Counted from the first letter of the stretch, positions 47,447 through 56,008 are shown. The stretch is 64,000 bases of DNA from Bacillus sp. Marseille-P3661 (GCF_900240995.1 NZ_LT965954.1:905135-969134), one strand, 5' to 3'. Numbers and translations are program-made. Notes: generated by a model from the letters alone, not told the origin.

Positions 47447-48367
47447 TTAATCAACTAACATTTCAATGATTGTCTCAGGTACATAAACTTTGCTATCCTT
47501 TATTTCTGGTTGAGTCTCAAAAGTGCGAGTACTAGAGTTATATTCAAATTGATTGGTATTTAGTTTAATTACGTACGATTGATTTGTTTTCTCTAACAGT
47601 ACGCTCGCCGTTTCCTGTTGCCACTTTACTTCATAACCAAGAAATTCTGCTACTGCTCGGATCGGAATCATTTTAATATCGTTATTCATATAGTAATCCC
47701 CTTTAATAACTTGCAACACTTCTTTTTGCTTATCTACTTTATCGTTCAATGCTACAACTTTTGATGGTGTTGTTTGAGCTGGAATACTTTTAGTGGATAC
47801 GGTATAAAATACAATCAATTCTTTATTTGTCAGTTCTTCTTGTTTAATTACATCTCCATCTTCATTCAGCAGTATCGTAGTTTCAGCTAAGTTCAGCTTT
47901 AACTCCTTATCTAGGCTTACTAAATCTTCACCAAATTTCCCAACCTTAACCTGCCCCATCTTCTCACGCTCATTAATGATCATAATTTCAGGTGTAATAA
48001 CTGCTGGGTAAATCATGATCATTGGTTTATTTTTATCATAGTATGCTTCGACACTTAGCCCTTTTTTAAAATCCTCAATCTTAAAACTTTCAGTACTTTC
48101 GCCATTGTAAAGTAAAACATCTTTGTTTATTTTAAAAATTGTTTGCAAAGAATGATCTTGATTCTCAACAACTACCGTTGTGTATTCTCCATCTTTACTT
48201 ACCTCTGATATCACACCAGTGGACTTCATAAACTTAGTTGTATCTTCAGTATTAATAGTTTGTTCCGATACTTTTATCGGTATTGCTTTTTCGGCTAATA
48301 CTGGATTATGACTAAGAATAGCTCCACTTACAAGAGCTGATAACGCTAACTTAGAAAATTTATTCAT
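47447..48367 (-). CDS. secreted protein with copper-amine-oxidase N-terminal-like (stalk) domain
   Basis: 306 residues. Signal peptide about 1-25 (cleavage near VLA-EK). The middle is beta-rich with no family I recognise. The C-terminal 80 residues form a Cu_amine_oxidN1 domain (DIKMIPIRAVAEFLGYEVKW...VYVPETIIEML), a wall- or surface-associated module common in Firmicutes, not an oxidase. GGGGAG precedes the ATG. It appears to be a single-gene unit. Confidence 0.82.
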   Translation of the reverse strand: MNKFSKLALSALVSGAILSHNPVLAEKAIPIKVSEQTINTEDTTKFMKSTGVISEVSKDGEYTTVVVENQDHSLQTIFKINKDVLLYNGESTESFKIEDFKKGLSVEAYYDKNKPMIMIYPAVITPEIMIINEREKMGQVKVGKFGEDLVSLDKELKLNLAETTILLNEDGDVIKQEELTNKELIVFYTVSTKSIPAQTTPSKVVALNDKVDKQKEVLQVIKGDYYMNNDIKMIPIRAVAEFLGYEVKWQQETASVLLEKTNQSYVIKLNTNQFEYNSSTRTFETQPEIKDSKVYVPETIIEMLVD

Positions 48368-48558
48368 GATAATCTCCCCACTTTATTTTGTATTTACTAC
48401 TTCGACGAAAAAGAAATAAAAAAGTTACATATCTTTTTTCAATAGATTTGTTCGTAAACCCAGTCCGTATTCCATTACTTTTGAAAACTCATTGCCTGTG
48501 ACTTAAATCATTACGTTCATGATTTGGTAGCTGTAAAATTGTATGTAGAGGTGGTTAT

Positions 48559-48828
48559 ATGAGCAAAAACTGGTCCGTATCACTTGAGCACGAGGAATAC
48601 GAAAATGATCTAAAGTTAGTCATCAAAGATGCAATTGAAGCTGTTGAGGAAACCGAAAAAGGATTTTACGTGAATGTTGTCACACCCGCTACTTTCGGCA
48701 ATCCTGCAGATTATTTAACAGATGCATTAGCAGCTATTTTTAATGATAAAATTAAAATGAAATTTATAGATCAATGCGGATGCGGAGGGTATGTGCTACG
48801 AGTATGGAAAAACAATTGGAAAATTTAG
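48559..48828 (+). CDS. CGCGG-motif small protein, candidate radical-SAM-modified RiPP
   Basis: 89-residue soluble protein with CGCGG at residues 73-77 (DQCGCGGYVLRV) and the conserved upstream block VIKDAIEAVEE...GFYVNVVTP. This matches my memory of a family named as CGCGG putative radical-SAM-modified RiPP proteins, known mainly from haloarchaea and also seen in Bacilli. No radical SAM gene lies in this window. The following gene overlaps its last 25 nt in another frame, implying coupled translation. AGAGGTGG lies before the ATG. Confidence 0.6.
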   Translation: MSKNWSVSLEHEEYENDLKLVIKDAIEAVEETEKGFYVNVVTPATFGNPADYLTDALAAIFNDKIKMKFIDQCGCGGYVLRVWKNNWKI

Positions 48829-49082
48829 AGATACTTAAAGGTTATCAAAACCGCCAAGTTGTCTTAAATTACTATCAAGATGAAGATTTTTTGTGGAAAC
48901 GTGAGGGCTTTCACTTTAAGAGTATTAAACTTTCAACGGATAAGCTCGAATTTATTAATGACGAAAGTATCTACATTATCACACTAAAGGATTTTCCTGT
49001 TTACTTTATGATTACTGATTTTCAAAACTACTTTAGCCTTCAAAACGGCACCGATCGCGTAGAGATATACTTCCCTTCGTAA
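48804..49082 (+). CDS. unknown protein translationally coupled to the CGCGG protein
   Basis: 92-residue soluble protein (MEKQLENLEILKGYQNRQ...TDRVEIYFPS), rich in beta strands with aromatic residues. No family recognised. Its ATG is inside the last 25 nt of the CGCGG gene; the nearest ribosome site (GGAGGG at 48785) is 14 nt away and within that gene, so translation probably depends on the upstream gene. The tight overlap suggests a shared function. Confidence 0.6.
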   Translation: MEKQLENLEILKGYQNRQVVLNYYQDEDFLWKREGFHFKSIKLSTDKLEFINDESIYIITLKDFPVYFMITDFQNYFSLQNGTDRVEIYFPS

Positions 49083-49108
49083 AAAACAAACCAAACCAAC
49101 AAATAAAC

Positions 49109-49148
49109 CGACAAGTGCCAGGAATCAACAAGTGCCAGGCACTTGTCG
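49109..49148. repeat. palindromic element with CAAGTGCC repeats
   Basis: CGACAAGTGCC (49109-49119) pairs with GGCACTTGTCG (49138-49148), with a second direct copy of CAAGTGCCAGG inside the loop. A related palindrome occurs at 50821-50857. The rest of the 319-bp gap (49083-49401) holds only the frnE terminator and AT-rich DNA. Confidence 0.65.
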
Positions 49149-49344
49149 ATTTTGATTTGGTTTTAATCTGTTTAATTAAACGTTTGATTAAAAATGTAAG
49201 ATTCCTTCTCCTATATGAATTTCAACTTATATAGCAAATAAATCATCAAGGAATATAGGCAATTTCAATATAACGGGTCTCCAGTCGGATTCACAAAAAT
49301 GAGTGAATTGTGTTACCATTATCTGTAAACCATTTAATTTTAAA

Positions 49345-49390
49345 AATAAAAACACTATGGAAAATGTCAATACTCCCACAGTGTTATTTA
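49345..49390 (-). terminator. terminator of the FrnE-like gene
   Basis: On the minus strand AACACTGTGG pairs with CCATAGTGTT, followed by TTTATTTTT. Confidence 0.75.
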
Positions 49391-49401
49391 TTTTGATTCA
49401 A

Positions 49402-50103
49402 TTATTTTTTGGGAATTTCGCAGCCATTATCATCACAAACGACTCCACCTTGGTCTGTCACATTTATAAAGGGGCCATCTTGTTCAATAATTTGATTCAA
49501 CGACTGCACAAACACTTCTACTGATTGTGCACCGGTAATTGCATATTTTTTATTTATAAGGAAGAATGGAATGCTTCGAATGCCAAGTTGCGCTGCTTCT
49601 TGTTCATCGTTACGAACAGCATCACTCATTTGATCACTTGCCAATAAATCAGCCACTTCAATACGATCCAAACCCACTTCCACTGCTAACTTTGTTAACG
49701 TATCGTGATCGCCAATATGTTTTGACTCCGTGTAATATGCTTGCAATATACGATTTGTCATTTCATGCATCAGACCTTTTGTTTTCGCAAACATTACCAA
49801 ACGGTGGGCATCAAATGTATTCGTCAGAATAAGCGTATCCATTTTATAGTCTAAACCTGCATCCTGCGCCATTTGAACCATTTGATTTACATTGGCTTTT
49901 GCTTGTTGAATACTCATTCCGTACTTCTGAGCTAATTTTTCATAGATATTATAATTTATCTCACGCTCCGCAGTTGGATCTAATTCATAACATCTATAAA
50001 CAACATCTACATGCTGGTTAATTTGTTTTAGTGCGTCCTCCAGACGTCTCTTGCCAATATAGCAAAAAGGTCAGGCAAAGTCCGTCCACATTTCAATTAA
50101 CAT
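49402..50103 (-). CDS. FrnE-like DsbA-family oxidoreductase with in-frame UGA at the active-site Cys
   Basis: A 233-residue frame from ATG 50103 (GGAGG 7 nt upstream). It reads MLIEMWTDFA-UGA-PFCYIGKRRLE, where relatives have the thioredoxin-type active site CPFC; codon 11 (50073-50071) is TGA at the nucleophilic Cys. The remainder is intact: helical insert and C-terminal strand with the cis-Pro region RSIPFFLINKKYAITGAQ. FrnE of Deinococcus is cadmium-induced, which fits the neighbouring metal genes. As an alternative the gene is a simple nonsense mutant. A C-terminal CDDNGC pair is also present. Confidence 0.85.
50034..50073 (-). other. in-frame UGA codon and SECIS-like hairpins in the FrnE-like gene
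   Basis: TGA at 50073-50071. On the mRNA, CGUC-UGGAG-GACG folds with its loop starting 29 nt after the UGA and with G at the second loop position, as in the bacterial SECIS model. A nearer hairpin (UUUUUGC/GCAAGAG with G-U pairs) is also possible. Both are short, so support is modest. Confidence 0.4.
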
Positions 50104-50275
50104 TTATATCCCTCCAATCTTTTTCCTTGTATTAGTATATCTATAATGACCTTTTTCAGTCCATTTTCATGCTTGCTTGCCCAGACTTTAATGAATTACA
50201 ATTACCTGTTAGCATTGAACTACCCCTATATCCCATTAAATAATTACATTTACTACTCATAAGGGAGAGGAAAAA

Positions 50276-50497
50276 ATGCGAATTGTTTTCGGAACGATGA
50301 TTGGCTTTTACATTGTAAACTTTTGGATTTTGCCGCATATTTACCATATACTTTTCCCTTGGGGTGATGTATCGGAGTCACATTTGCACCCTATATATAT
50401 GGGAATGATATTACTGAGTGGCCTCATAGTAGCATGCACAAAAGTTATAATAGAAACTATAAAAGCTACGAAAAATAAGACAAATGTAAAAGAATAA
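50276..50497 (+). CDS. small two-helix membrane protein, unknown
   Basis: 73 residues with two hydrophobic segments (about 3-25 and 41-62) and a basic C-terminus. GGGAGAGG lies just before the ATG. It is followed after 20 bp by the HNH-type gene on the same strand, so probably co-transcribed. No family recognised. Confidence 0.6.
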   Translation: MRIVFGTMIGFYIVNFWILPHIYHILFPWGDVSESHLHPIYMGMILLSGLIVACTKVIIETIKATKNKTNVKE

Positions 50498-50517
50498 GAT
50501 TGTCTAGGAGGCAGCTA

Positions 50518-50808
50518 ATGGAAGTATGTGATCTTTGCGGTCGTAATGGAGTGGATACAACTATACATCACCTGGTACCAAAAGAATTGGGCGGTACATT
50601 TGGCGCAACAGCAAAGCTATGTATTCCTTGTCACAAACAAATCCATGCTCTCTATACAAATGAAGAAATTGCTGCTCGTTTGACAACATTGCCGGAACTT
50701 AGAAACGATGAAAAACTTTCTCGATTTATTAAATGGATCCGCAAACAACCTTCCACCAAAATAATGAAAATTCGAAAATCAAACGACCGCAAACAAAGAG
50801 GCAAATAA
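50518..50808 (+). CDS. HNH-nuclease-like zinc protein
   Basis: 96-residue protein with CDLC near the N-terminus, a later CIPCHKQIH, and TIHHLVPKELGG between them, the layout of a small HNH endonuclease fold (C-x2-C...HH...C-x2-C-H). Such proteins are common and often of unknown role. The start at 50518 has AGGAGG 7 nt upstream; an ATG at 50500 lies before that ribosome site. The basic tail (KIRKSNDRKQRGK) could bind nucleic acid. Confidence 0.75.
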   Translation: MEVCDLCGRNGVDTTIHHLVPKELGGTFGATAKLCIPCHKQIHALYTNEEIAARLTTLPELRNDEKLSRFIKWIRKQPSTKIMKIRKSNDRKQRGK

Positions 50809-50820
50809 ATATATAAATAT

Positions 50821-50857
50821 CGACCAGTTCGACAAGTGCCACTTGTCGAATTGGTCG
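50821..50857. repeat. long palindrome related to the 49.1-kb element
   Basis: CGACCAGTTCGACAAG (50821-50836) pairs with CTTGTCGAATTGGTCG (50842-50857), one G-U pair, loop TGCCA. TTGGTCGA is then repeated directly. It lies between convergent genes and may act as a terminator, but has no T-run. Confidence 0.65.
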
Positions 50858-50907
50858 ATTTGGTCGAACTAAATTAAGTTTAAACTCAATCAATCATTCA
50901 AAATACA

Positions 50908-51516
50908 TCAATAATTCAAACTATAAATTAAAAACCTTTCATATGGATTTTTTTCATAAAAACCAGGCAGCAGTACTTCTTTCTTCAAAACAAACGAAGT
51001 ATTGGTTTCTAAAAAATAAATATATTCATCGGAGCTATAATATAAAATTAATTCAATTTCCCGGCTAGCTGTTTCTACCGACAATAATATATTGTTTATG
51101 ACATTCATAAAGATTTGCACAGAAAAAGGATTAAAGAAATAAAAGCGATTATCCATTTTATCAATCTCATATTCCTCCGCTAAACAGCATCGAAATTGAA
51201 TTGTACCCTTGCCCTTTTTATTCTTACTAAAATACCGATTTCGATTTTCAACAGACTCATGGTAAAAGGCCTCGTTCATTTCGATCCCCGTAGCAGATAC
51301 ATCATATAAATAATGAACGAAAAAGTTTAAACGGCCTTTCCCACAACCAAAATCCACAATGCGATCTGTACTTTTTATTTTGTATTGTTGAAATAATGTT
51401 TCAAGGGCATGGTATGGTGTTGGCTCATAAGGGTGATAATGAAAAGATTTATTAAAACTTTTCTGATCTCCCCTCGTCTTTATGTTTAACAGCTTATCAT
51501 AATAATGTTCTTTCAT
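50908..51516 (-). CDS. class I SAM-dependent methyltransferase
   Basis: 202 residues. Motif I is RIVDFGCGKGRLNFF at about 53-67, with the acidic residue of strand 2 in TGIEMNE. The middle has FYFFNPFSVQIF, a variant of motif IV seen in a group of Firmicutes methyltransferases of unknown substrate. No membrane segment. AAGGG lies upstream of the ATG. Confidence 0.8.
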   Translation of the reverse strand: MKEHYYDKLLNIKTRGDQKSFNKSFHYHPYEPTPYHALETLFQQYKIKSTDRIVDFGCGKGRLNFFVHYLYDVSATGIEMNEAFYHESVENRNRYFSKNKKGKGTIQFRCCLAEEYEIDKMDNRFYFFNPFSVQIFMNVINNILLSVETASREIELILYYSSDEYIYFLETNTSFVLKKEVLLPGFYEKNPYERFLIYSLNY

Positions 51517-51566
51517 TTCTTTATCCCTTCTTAATCAAGTAACCTAGCTCCACAAACTAATTTTCT

Positions 51567-52430
51567 TTAACGCTTTTTTGGATTAAATGATATTACTACA
51601 ATCGCGGCAAATATAAGGACTACACCAACCCACGAACGGAAGGATAACGTTTCACCGACTAAAAATGCTCCAAGCATTGCAGCTGTTAACGGCTCAAATA
51701 ACGAGAGCGTAACTGCAGTTGATGCTTGAATTCGAACTAATCCTTTTATAAAAAATAAATATGCAATACCGGTTGCAAATACCCCTAGATACAAGCTTGC
51801 ACCGATACCATTTATTTTTAAGAGCCAAGTTAGATCAAACATAAATAAAAACGGCACTAACAGAATTGCACTAAGTGTAAACACTACTGCCACAACCGAT
51901 TCTGGAGCTTTTGTTCTTAACAACTCCTTGCTAGCCAACGTATATGTAGCAAATGCTAGCCCTGCACCTAGTGCCAAAAAGATTCCGAGCGGCTGTACTT
52001 GAACAGAAACATCAGTTGTAAATAAAAGGATACAACCCAAAAGGGCAAAACCAGTTGCCAGCCACCATGACTTTGATGGCAGCCTTTTCTTTGAAAAGCC
52101 CTCCATAATACCTGCCAAGATTGGCGCGCTGCCAATTGCAACAACAGTGCCGACGGCAACACCAGTTATTTTTACAGCTAAAAAGAAAAATGGTTGATAA
52201 CAAGCCATGCTTATAGCTGGAAGAATAACTTCTCTAAATGACCAAGATTTTAAGTTTAAGGTTCCCCGAATATATACAAAAGCTAATAATGTTAAGCCGC
52301 CAAACGCCAATCTCATCGCACCAAAAGATATTGGATGCGTATTTTCCGGTGCGAACGTTTGTGCCGTACCGGTTGTTCCCCATAAAACGGCAGCAAATAA
52401 AACGAATAAAAATGGTAATTTCCCCTTCAA
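51567..52430 (-). CDS. EamA family drug/metabolite transporter
   Basis: Ten-helix membrane protein of 287 residues built from two EamA repeats (each five helices), exporting amino acids or other metabolites. Typical motifs: AVLWGTTGTAQTF early and SLFEPLTAAMLGAFLVGE in the second repeat. The start is set at TTG 52430 with GAGGGG about 7 nt upstream; the frame extends to 52469 but that would overlap the preceding gene. Confidence 0.85.
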   Translation of the reverse strand: MKGKLPFLFVLFAAVLWGTTGTAQTFAPENTHPISFGAMRLAFGGLTLLAFVYIRGTLNLKSWSFREVILPAISMACYQPFFFLAVKITGVAVGTVVAIGSAPILAGIMEGFSKKRLPSKSWWLATGFALLGCILLFTTDVSVQVQPLGIFLALGAGLAFATYTLASKELLRTKAPESVVAVVFTLSAILLVPFLFMFDLTWLLKINGIGASLYLGVFATGIAYLFFIKGLVRIQASTAVTLSLFEPLTAAMLGAFLVGETLSFRSWVGVVLIFAAIVVISFNPKKR

Positions 52431-52459
52431 AATTATCCCCTCACAACTTATCACTTTCT

Positions 52460-53218
52460 CTATTTCCAATTCCCTATATCTAATTGTTGATATGTATTAA
52501 AAAGTCCAGGATATATTAGAACACCTAAAATAATAGCCGTTAAAGATGCAGCCGCTAAAATAAGAAATACAATTAAAAGCTGAAGTCGAACAGCTTGAAG
52601 CGGATCTGCACCCGCAATAATTTGACCTGTCATCATTCCAGGTAATTGGACAAGCCCTATTGTTTTTTGACCTTCAACAGTTGGGATTAAGCTAGATCGT
52701 ATCGACTGCTTTAATATAGGAAATATTGACTGTTTCACACTTCCACCCAAGGATAAAATTAATAAAATTTCATCCTTTCTTAACGTTAAGTCATTTTTTA
52801 AGCGATTTAAAAAGAGACTTGAGATTATCATAGAATTTCCAATTATCATCCCACTAATCGGAATAATATATTGCGCTGTTGCCGGGACAATATTAAATAG
52901 TAACAAGAAACCTTGGACAATGACCTCAACGATCGTAAGGGTAATAAAAATCTTCCAAAAGATATGCGGTAATCCCTTACCACGTATTGCCGCGTTTTTC
53001 GCTGCCACAGCAATCATTACAAATAGCATCAACATCACTACAAAAGGATGCTGAAATCCGAACACAAGTTTTAAAATATAACCAACCACCATCAACTGGA
53101 TGGTAGCTCGTATACTTGCAATAATCAGTTCTTTCCCTAACCCTAATTTGAATGCAGTCGAAAGAAAAAAGGCAATTATGACAAAGCCAAAACTAAGTAA
53201 TAGAGTAAATAGGCTCAT
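52460..53218 (-). CDS. ABC transporter permease, FetB/YjkA (UPF0014) family
   Basis: 252 residues with about seven membrane helices. The family signature GMIIGNSMIISSLFLNRL and VQLPGMMTGQIIAGADP are clear. In E. coli FetAB exports iron and protects from peroxide stress; the substrate here is assumed similar but not shown. The ATG overlaps the stop of the ATPase gene by the ATGA arrangement, so the two are coupled. Confidence 0.88.
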   Translation of the reverse strand: MSLFTLLLSFGFVIIAFFLSTAFKLGLGKELIIASIRATIQLMVVGYILKLVFGFQHPFVVMLMLFVMIAVAAKNAAIRGKGLPHIFWKIFITLTIVEVIVQGFLLLFNIVPATAQYIIPISGMIIGNSMIISSLFLNRLKNDLTLRKDEILLILSLGGSVKQSIFPILKQSIRSSLIPTVEGQKTIGLVQLPGMMTGQIIAGADPLQAVRLQLLIVFLILAAASLTAIILGVLIYPGLFNTYQQLDIGNWK

Positions 53219-53958
53219 CGCACAACCCTCTTTATATTTATAAATTCTTTCGTTCTACTATCTTTAGGTGCAGTAAAGAACTGCTTAGTTGGAGCTGATT
53301 CGATTAGTCGACCATCAATAACAAGCCATGTTTGATCACCAACTCGCTCAGCTTGTGATTGATCATGTGTAACCCAAAGAATGGTTGTATGCTGCTCCCT
53401 ATTAATCCTCAAAATAAGTTCTTCTACCTCATGTACTGCTTGAGGATCAAGCGCAGAGGTTATCTCATCTAGTAATAACACGTCTGGCTTATTTACTAGT
53501 GTTCTTGCAAGCGATAATCGTTGTTTTTGTCCACCCGAAAGTTCACTGGCGGACCTTGGTAATAAATCATCCTTCAAGCCCACATATTGCAAATACATTT
53601 CAGGATCTTTCAGTTCCATACCTTGCAGCCTTGCTGGCAATATTAAATTATCCAATACTGTCCCATCAATCATTGGCGCTGCTTGAAACGCAATTCCTAC
53701 ATGACGCCTTAGCTCTTGAATATCCCATTTTCTAATTTCCTTTTCTTGAATATATACTTCTCCCTCGTCAGGCGTCGCCATTAAATTACATACTGATAAG
53801 ATTGTACTTTTTCCAGAACCCGAAGGCCCGATAATCGTGACTATCGAACCCCTGGAAATTTTTCCATTTAATGATGATAACACCACAACCGGTTCATTCT
53901 TGTTAATAAACGTTTTGCTAATATTTCTAAATTCAATTTCTATTTTACTTTTATCCAT
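53215..53958 (-). CDS. ABC transporter ATP-binding protein, FetA/YjkB-like
   Basis: 247-residue ATPase partner of the FetB-like permease. Walker A GPSGSGKST, Q-loop AFQAAPM, signature LSGGQKQR, Walker B DVLLLDEITSALD and switch His in VTHDQSQ are present. Start set at 53958 (ATG) although its ribosome site is weak (GTGAGAG); the frame extends to 53994. It ends with TGA used as a normal stop, relevant to the UGA question in this window. Confidence 0.87.
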   Translation of the reverse strand: MDKSKIEIEFRNISKTFINKNEPVVVLSSLNGKISRGSIVTIIGPSGSGKSTILSVCNLMATPDEGEVYIQEKEIRKWDIQELRRHVGIAFQAAPMIDGTVLDNLILPARLQGMELKDPEMYLQYVGLKDDLLPRSASELSGGQKQRLSLARTLVNKPDVLLLDEITSALDPQAVHEVEELILRINREQHTTILWVTHDQSQAERVGDQTWLVIDGRLIESAPTKQFFTAPKDSRTKEFINIKRVVR

Positions 53959-54136
53959 ACTACTCTCACATCCATTGTTGTTACTTTTGTACATTTGAAA
54001 CTACCACGATAGAAAATATAAATACTCTGCCACTATTCTAGCATGTTTTTTCCATAGATATACTACTTAACACTTAGCACACTTCCAAGCAAGAAATATC
54101 CCCATATAGCATAAAGTTGATATTTTTCGCTTCAAA

Positions 54137-54178
54137 TTATTCTATTAAGATAGAATAAATTTACAGTTAACGCTTACA
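54137..54178 (+). promoter_or_regulatory. perfect dyad and cre-like site upstream of cstA
   Basis: TTATTCTAT (54137-54145) and ATAGAATAA (54150-54158) form a perfect 9-bp dyad with 4-bp spacer, possibly an operator. AGTTAACGCTTACA (54165-54178) differs from the cre consensus at two positions. Both lie 140-180 bp before cstA, in an otherwise featureless 360-bp AT-rich gap. Confidence 0.4.
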
Positions 54179-54319
54179 TCTGTAGAATATACTCTATTTT
54201 ATGATATAAATTATTAGAAAAATCATTTTTTTAGAAAAATATATTTACAATAACGAATATCCGGTGTAGAATAATTTTAAATTTTTAAAAAATACATAAT
54301 AGATAAGGAGGCGTGAAAA

Positions 54320-55756
54320 ATGATCACGTTTATAGCATCAATTGCATTACTATTTTTCGGATATTTCTTCTATTCTAAGGTGGTCGAGCGAATTTTCGGT
54401 ATTGACGATAGTCGCCAAACGCCTGCTTATTCAAATAATGATGGCTTAGATTTTACACCTATGAACTGGGTGAAAGGATGTTTAATTCAATTACTAAATA
54501 TAGCTGGTTTAGGTCCTATTTTTGGAGCCATTATGGGAGCTTTATACGGACCCGTTGCTTTTATATGGATCGTAGTAGGTTGCATTTTCGCTGGTGCAGT
54601 GCACGACTATTTTTCAGGTATGCTCTCTTTAAAACATAAAGGAGAACAATTCCCAACACTAGTTGGTCGTTACTTAGGGAAAACTACTAAAATAGTAGTC
54701 AATATTATTTCATTAGTATTAATGATACTCGTTGCTGCAGCCTTCACTGCAGGACCTGCACAACTACTATCAAGTATTACACCGTTAAGTTTAACTACAT
54801 CGTTATTAGTTATCTTTGCATATTTTGCCTTGGCTGCGGTATTACCTATTAACAAGGTAATCGGAAAGATCTATCCTATATTTGGCATTATTTTAATCAT
54901 AATGGCGGTATCTATTGGCGTAGGCTTATTTTTCCAAGAGCAAGCTATTCCAAACCTTACATTCGAAAACCTTCACCCAGGAGAATTACCGATTTGGCCA
55001 TTATTAATGGTAACGATATCGTGTGGAGCAATTTCCGGTTTTCATTCAACGCAAAGTCCAATCATTTCACGTACATTGAAGAAAGAAAGTGAAGGCCGTA
55101 AAGTATTTTATGGCGCAATGATTGCAGAAGGAATTATTGCTATGATCTGGGCAGCAGCTGGTATGACCTTTTTCGGAGGAACTGAAGGATTACAAGGAGC
55201 ATTAGCAAATGGCGGCCCTGCCGGAGTCGTCGATGAAATTTCAAAATCAATGCTTGGCACATTTGGCGGCATTTTGGCAATATTAGGTGTTATAATTTTA
55301 CCGATCACAACAGGTGATACGGCACTACGATCTTCACGAATGATCTTAGTAGAATTATTAGAAAAGTTCTGGAACCTTGAATCAAAATGGAAACAAGCAC
55401 TACTTGCAATTCCTGTGATTATTCCGACATTCATTTTAACTCAGCTAGATTATTCTGCTTTATGGAGATATGTTGGTTGGACAAACCAGGTCATTGCCGC
55501 TGTAATGCTTTGGACTGGCGCAATGTATCTATTAAAATCTGGAAAATTCCATTGGATTTGCTCAATCCCAGCATTATTTATGACAGCTGTATGCGGTGTC
55601 TATATCTTCTATGCACCAGAAGGATTTCAATTATCTTACAACTTATCAATGGGCATTGGCACAGTCATCACTATCATAGTTGCAGTATGGTTTGCATTAC
55701 AGATTAAAAATAATAAAAATGAATTATCAGAAACACCAAAACAAAATGCGGCGTGA
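54320..55756 (+). CDS. cstA: CstA family pyruvate/peptide transporter
   Basis: Carbon-starvation protein of 478 residues with about 12 membrane helices, the short form found in Firmicutes. Conserved elements: NIAGLGPIFGAIMGALYGP, the HDYFSGM region and a second conserved domain around GFHSTQSPIISRTL. In E. coli CstA and its paralogue BtsT import pyruvate (and perhaps peptides). GGAGG lies 9 nt before the ATG. Carbon-source control is suggested by the upstream cre-like site. Confidence 0.9.
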   Translation: MITFIASIALLFFGYFFYSKVVERIFGIDDSRQTPAYSNNDGLDFTPMNWVKGCLIQLLNIAGLGPIFGAIMGALYGPVAFIWIVVGCIFAGAVHDYFSGMLSLKHKGEQFPTLVGRYLGKTTKIVVNIISLVLMILVAAAFTAGPAQLLSSITPLSLTTSLLVIFAYFALAAVLPINKVIGKIYPIFGIILIIMAVSIGVGLFFQEQAIPNLTFENLHPGELPIWPLLMVTISCGAISGFHSTQSPIISRTLKKESEGRKVFYGAMIAEGIIAMIWAAAGMTFFGGTEGLQGALANGGPAGVVDEISKSMLGTFGGILAILGVIILPITTGDTALRSSRMILVELLEKFWNLESKWKQALLAIPVIIPTFILTQLDYSALWRYVGWTNQVIAAVMLWTGAMYLLKSGKFHWICSIPALFMTAVCGVYIFYAPEGFQLSYNLSMGIGTVITIIVAVWFALQIKNNKNELSETPKQNAA

Positions 55757-55794
55757 CAGGCACTTCCCGAAATTTGTCGAGCGGTTTTCCAACA

Positions 55795-55826
55795 GAAAGA
55801 GCACCTACAAACTGGTGCTCTTTTCT
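55795..55826. terminator. cstA terminator
   Basis: GAAAGAGCACC pairs with GGTGCTCTTTTC, loop of 8. A/T runs allow use on both strands. Confidence 0.8.
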
Positions 55827-55853
55827 ATTATTCTTACTAACTTATTACACCCA

Positions 55854-55976
55854 TTAGTGCCCCCAGGAATACAATTTGACATCAAAGATTCCGTTTATCA
55901 TTGCTACTATTAGTGCAATTCCATAATATATTATTTGGTGGCGCTGTCCCTCTCCTAATAACCAAAAAACTGTCAT
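55854..55976 (-). CDS. possible 40-residue membrane peptide
   Basis: A minus-strand frame (MTVFWLLGEGQRHQ...FDVKLYSWGH) with one hydrophobic stretch (IIYYGIALIVAMING). The ATG sits in the azoreductase terminator and there is no ribosome site, so it may be a remnant or chance. Confidence 0.22.
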   Translation of the reverse strand: MTVFWLLGEGQRHQIIYYGIALIVAMINGIFDVKLYSWGH

Positions 55977-56008
55977 GAATGGATAATGTATATGCATTCA
56001 TAACAGTT
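55963..56008 (-). terminator. azoreductase terminator
   Basis: On the minus strand AACTGTTATGAATG pairs with CATTCATGACAGTT (one mismatch), then TTTT. Confidence 0.75.

Noticed and set aside
49402-49917. FrnE-like gene starting at ATG 49917 (171 residues)
   Set aside because: This would drop the whole active-site half of the thioredoxin fold; the upstream frame is conserved and has a GGAGG site.
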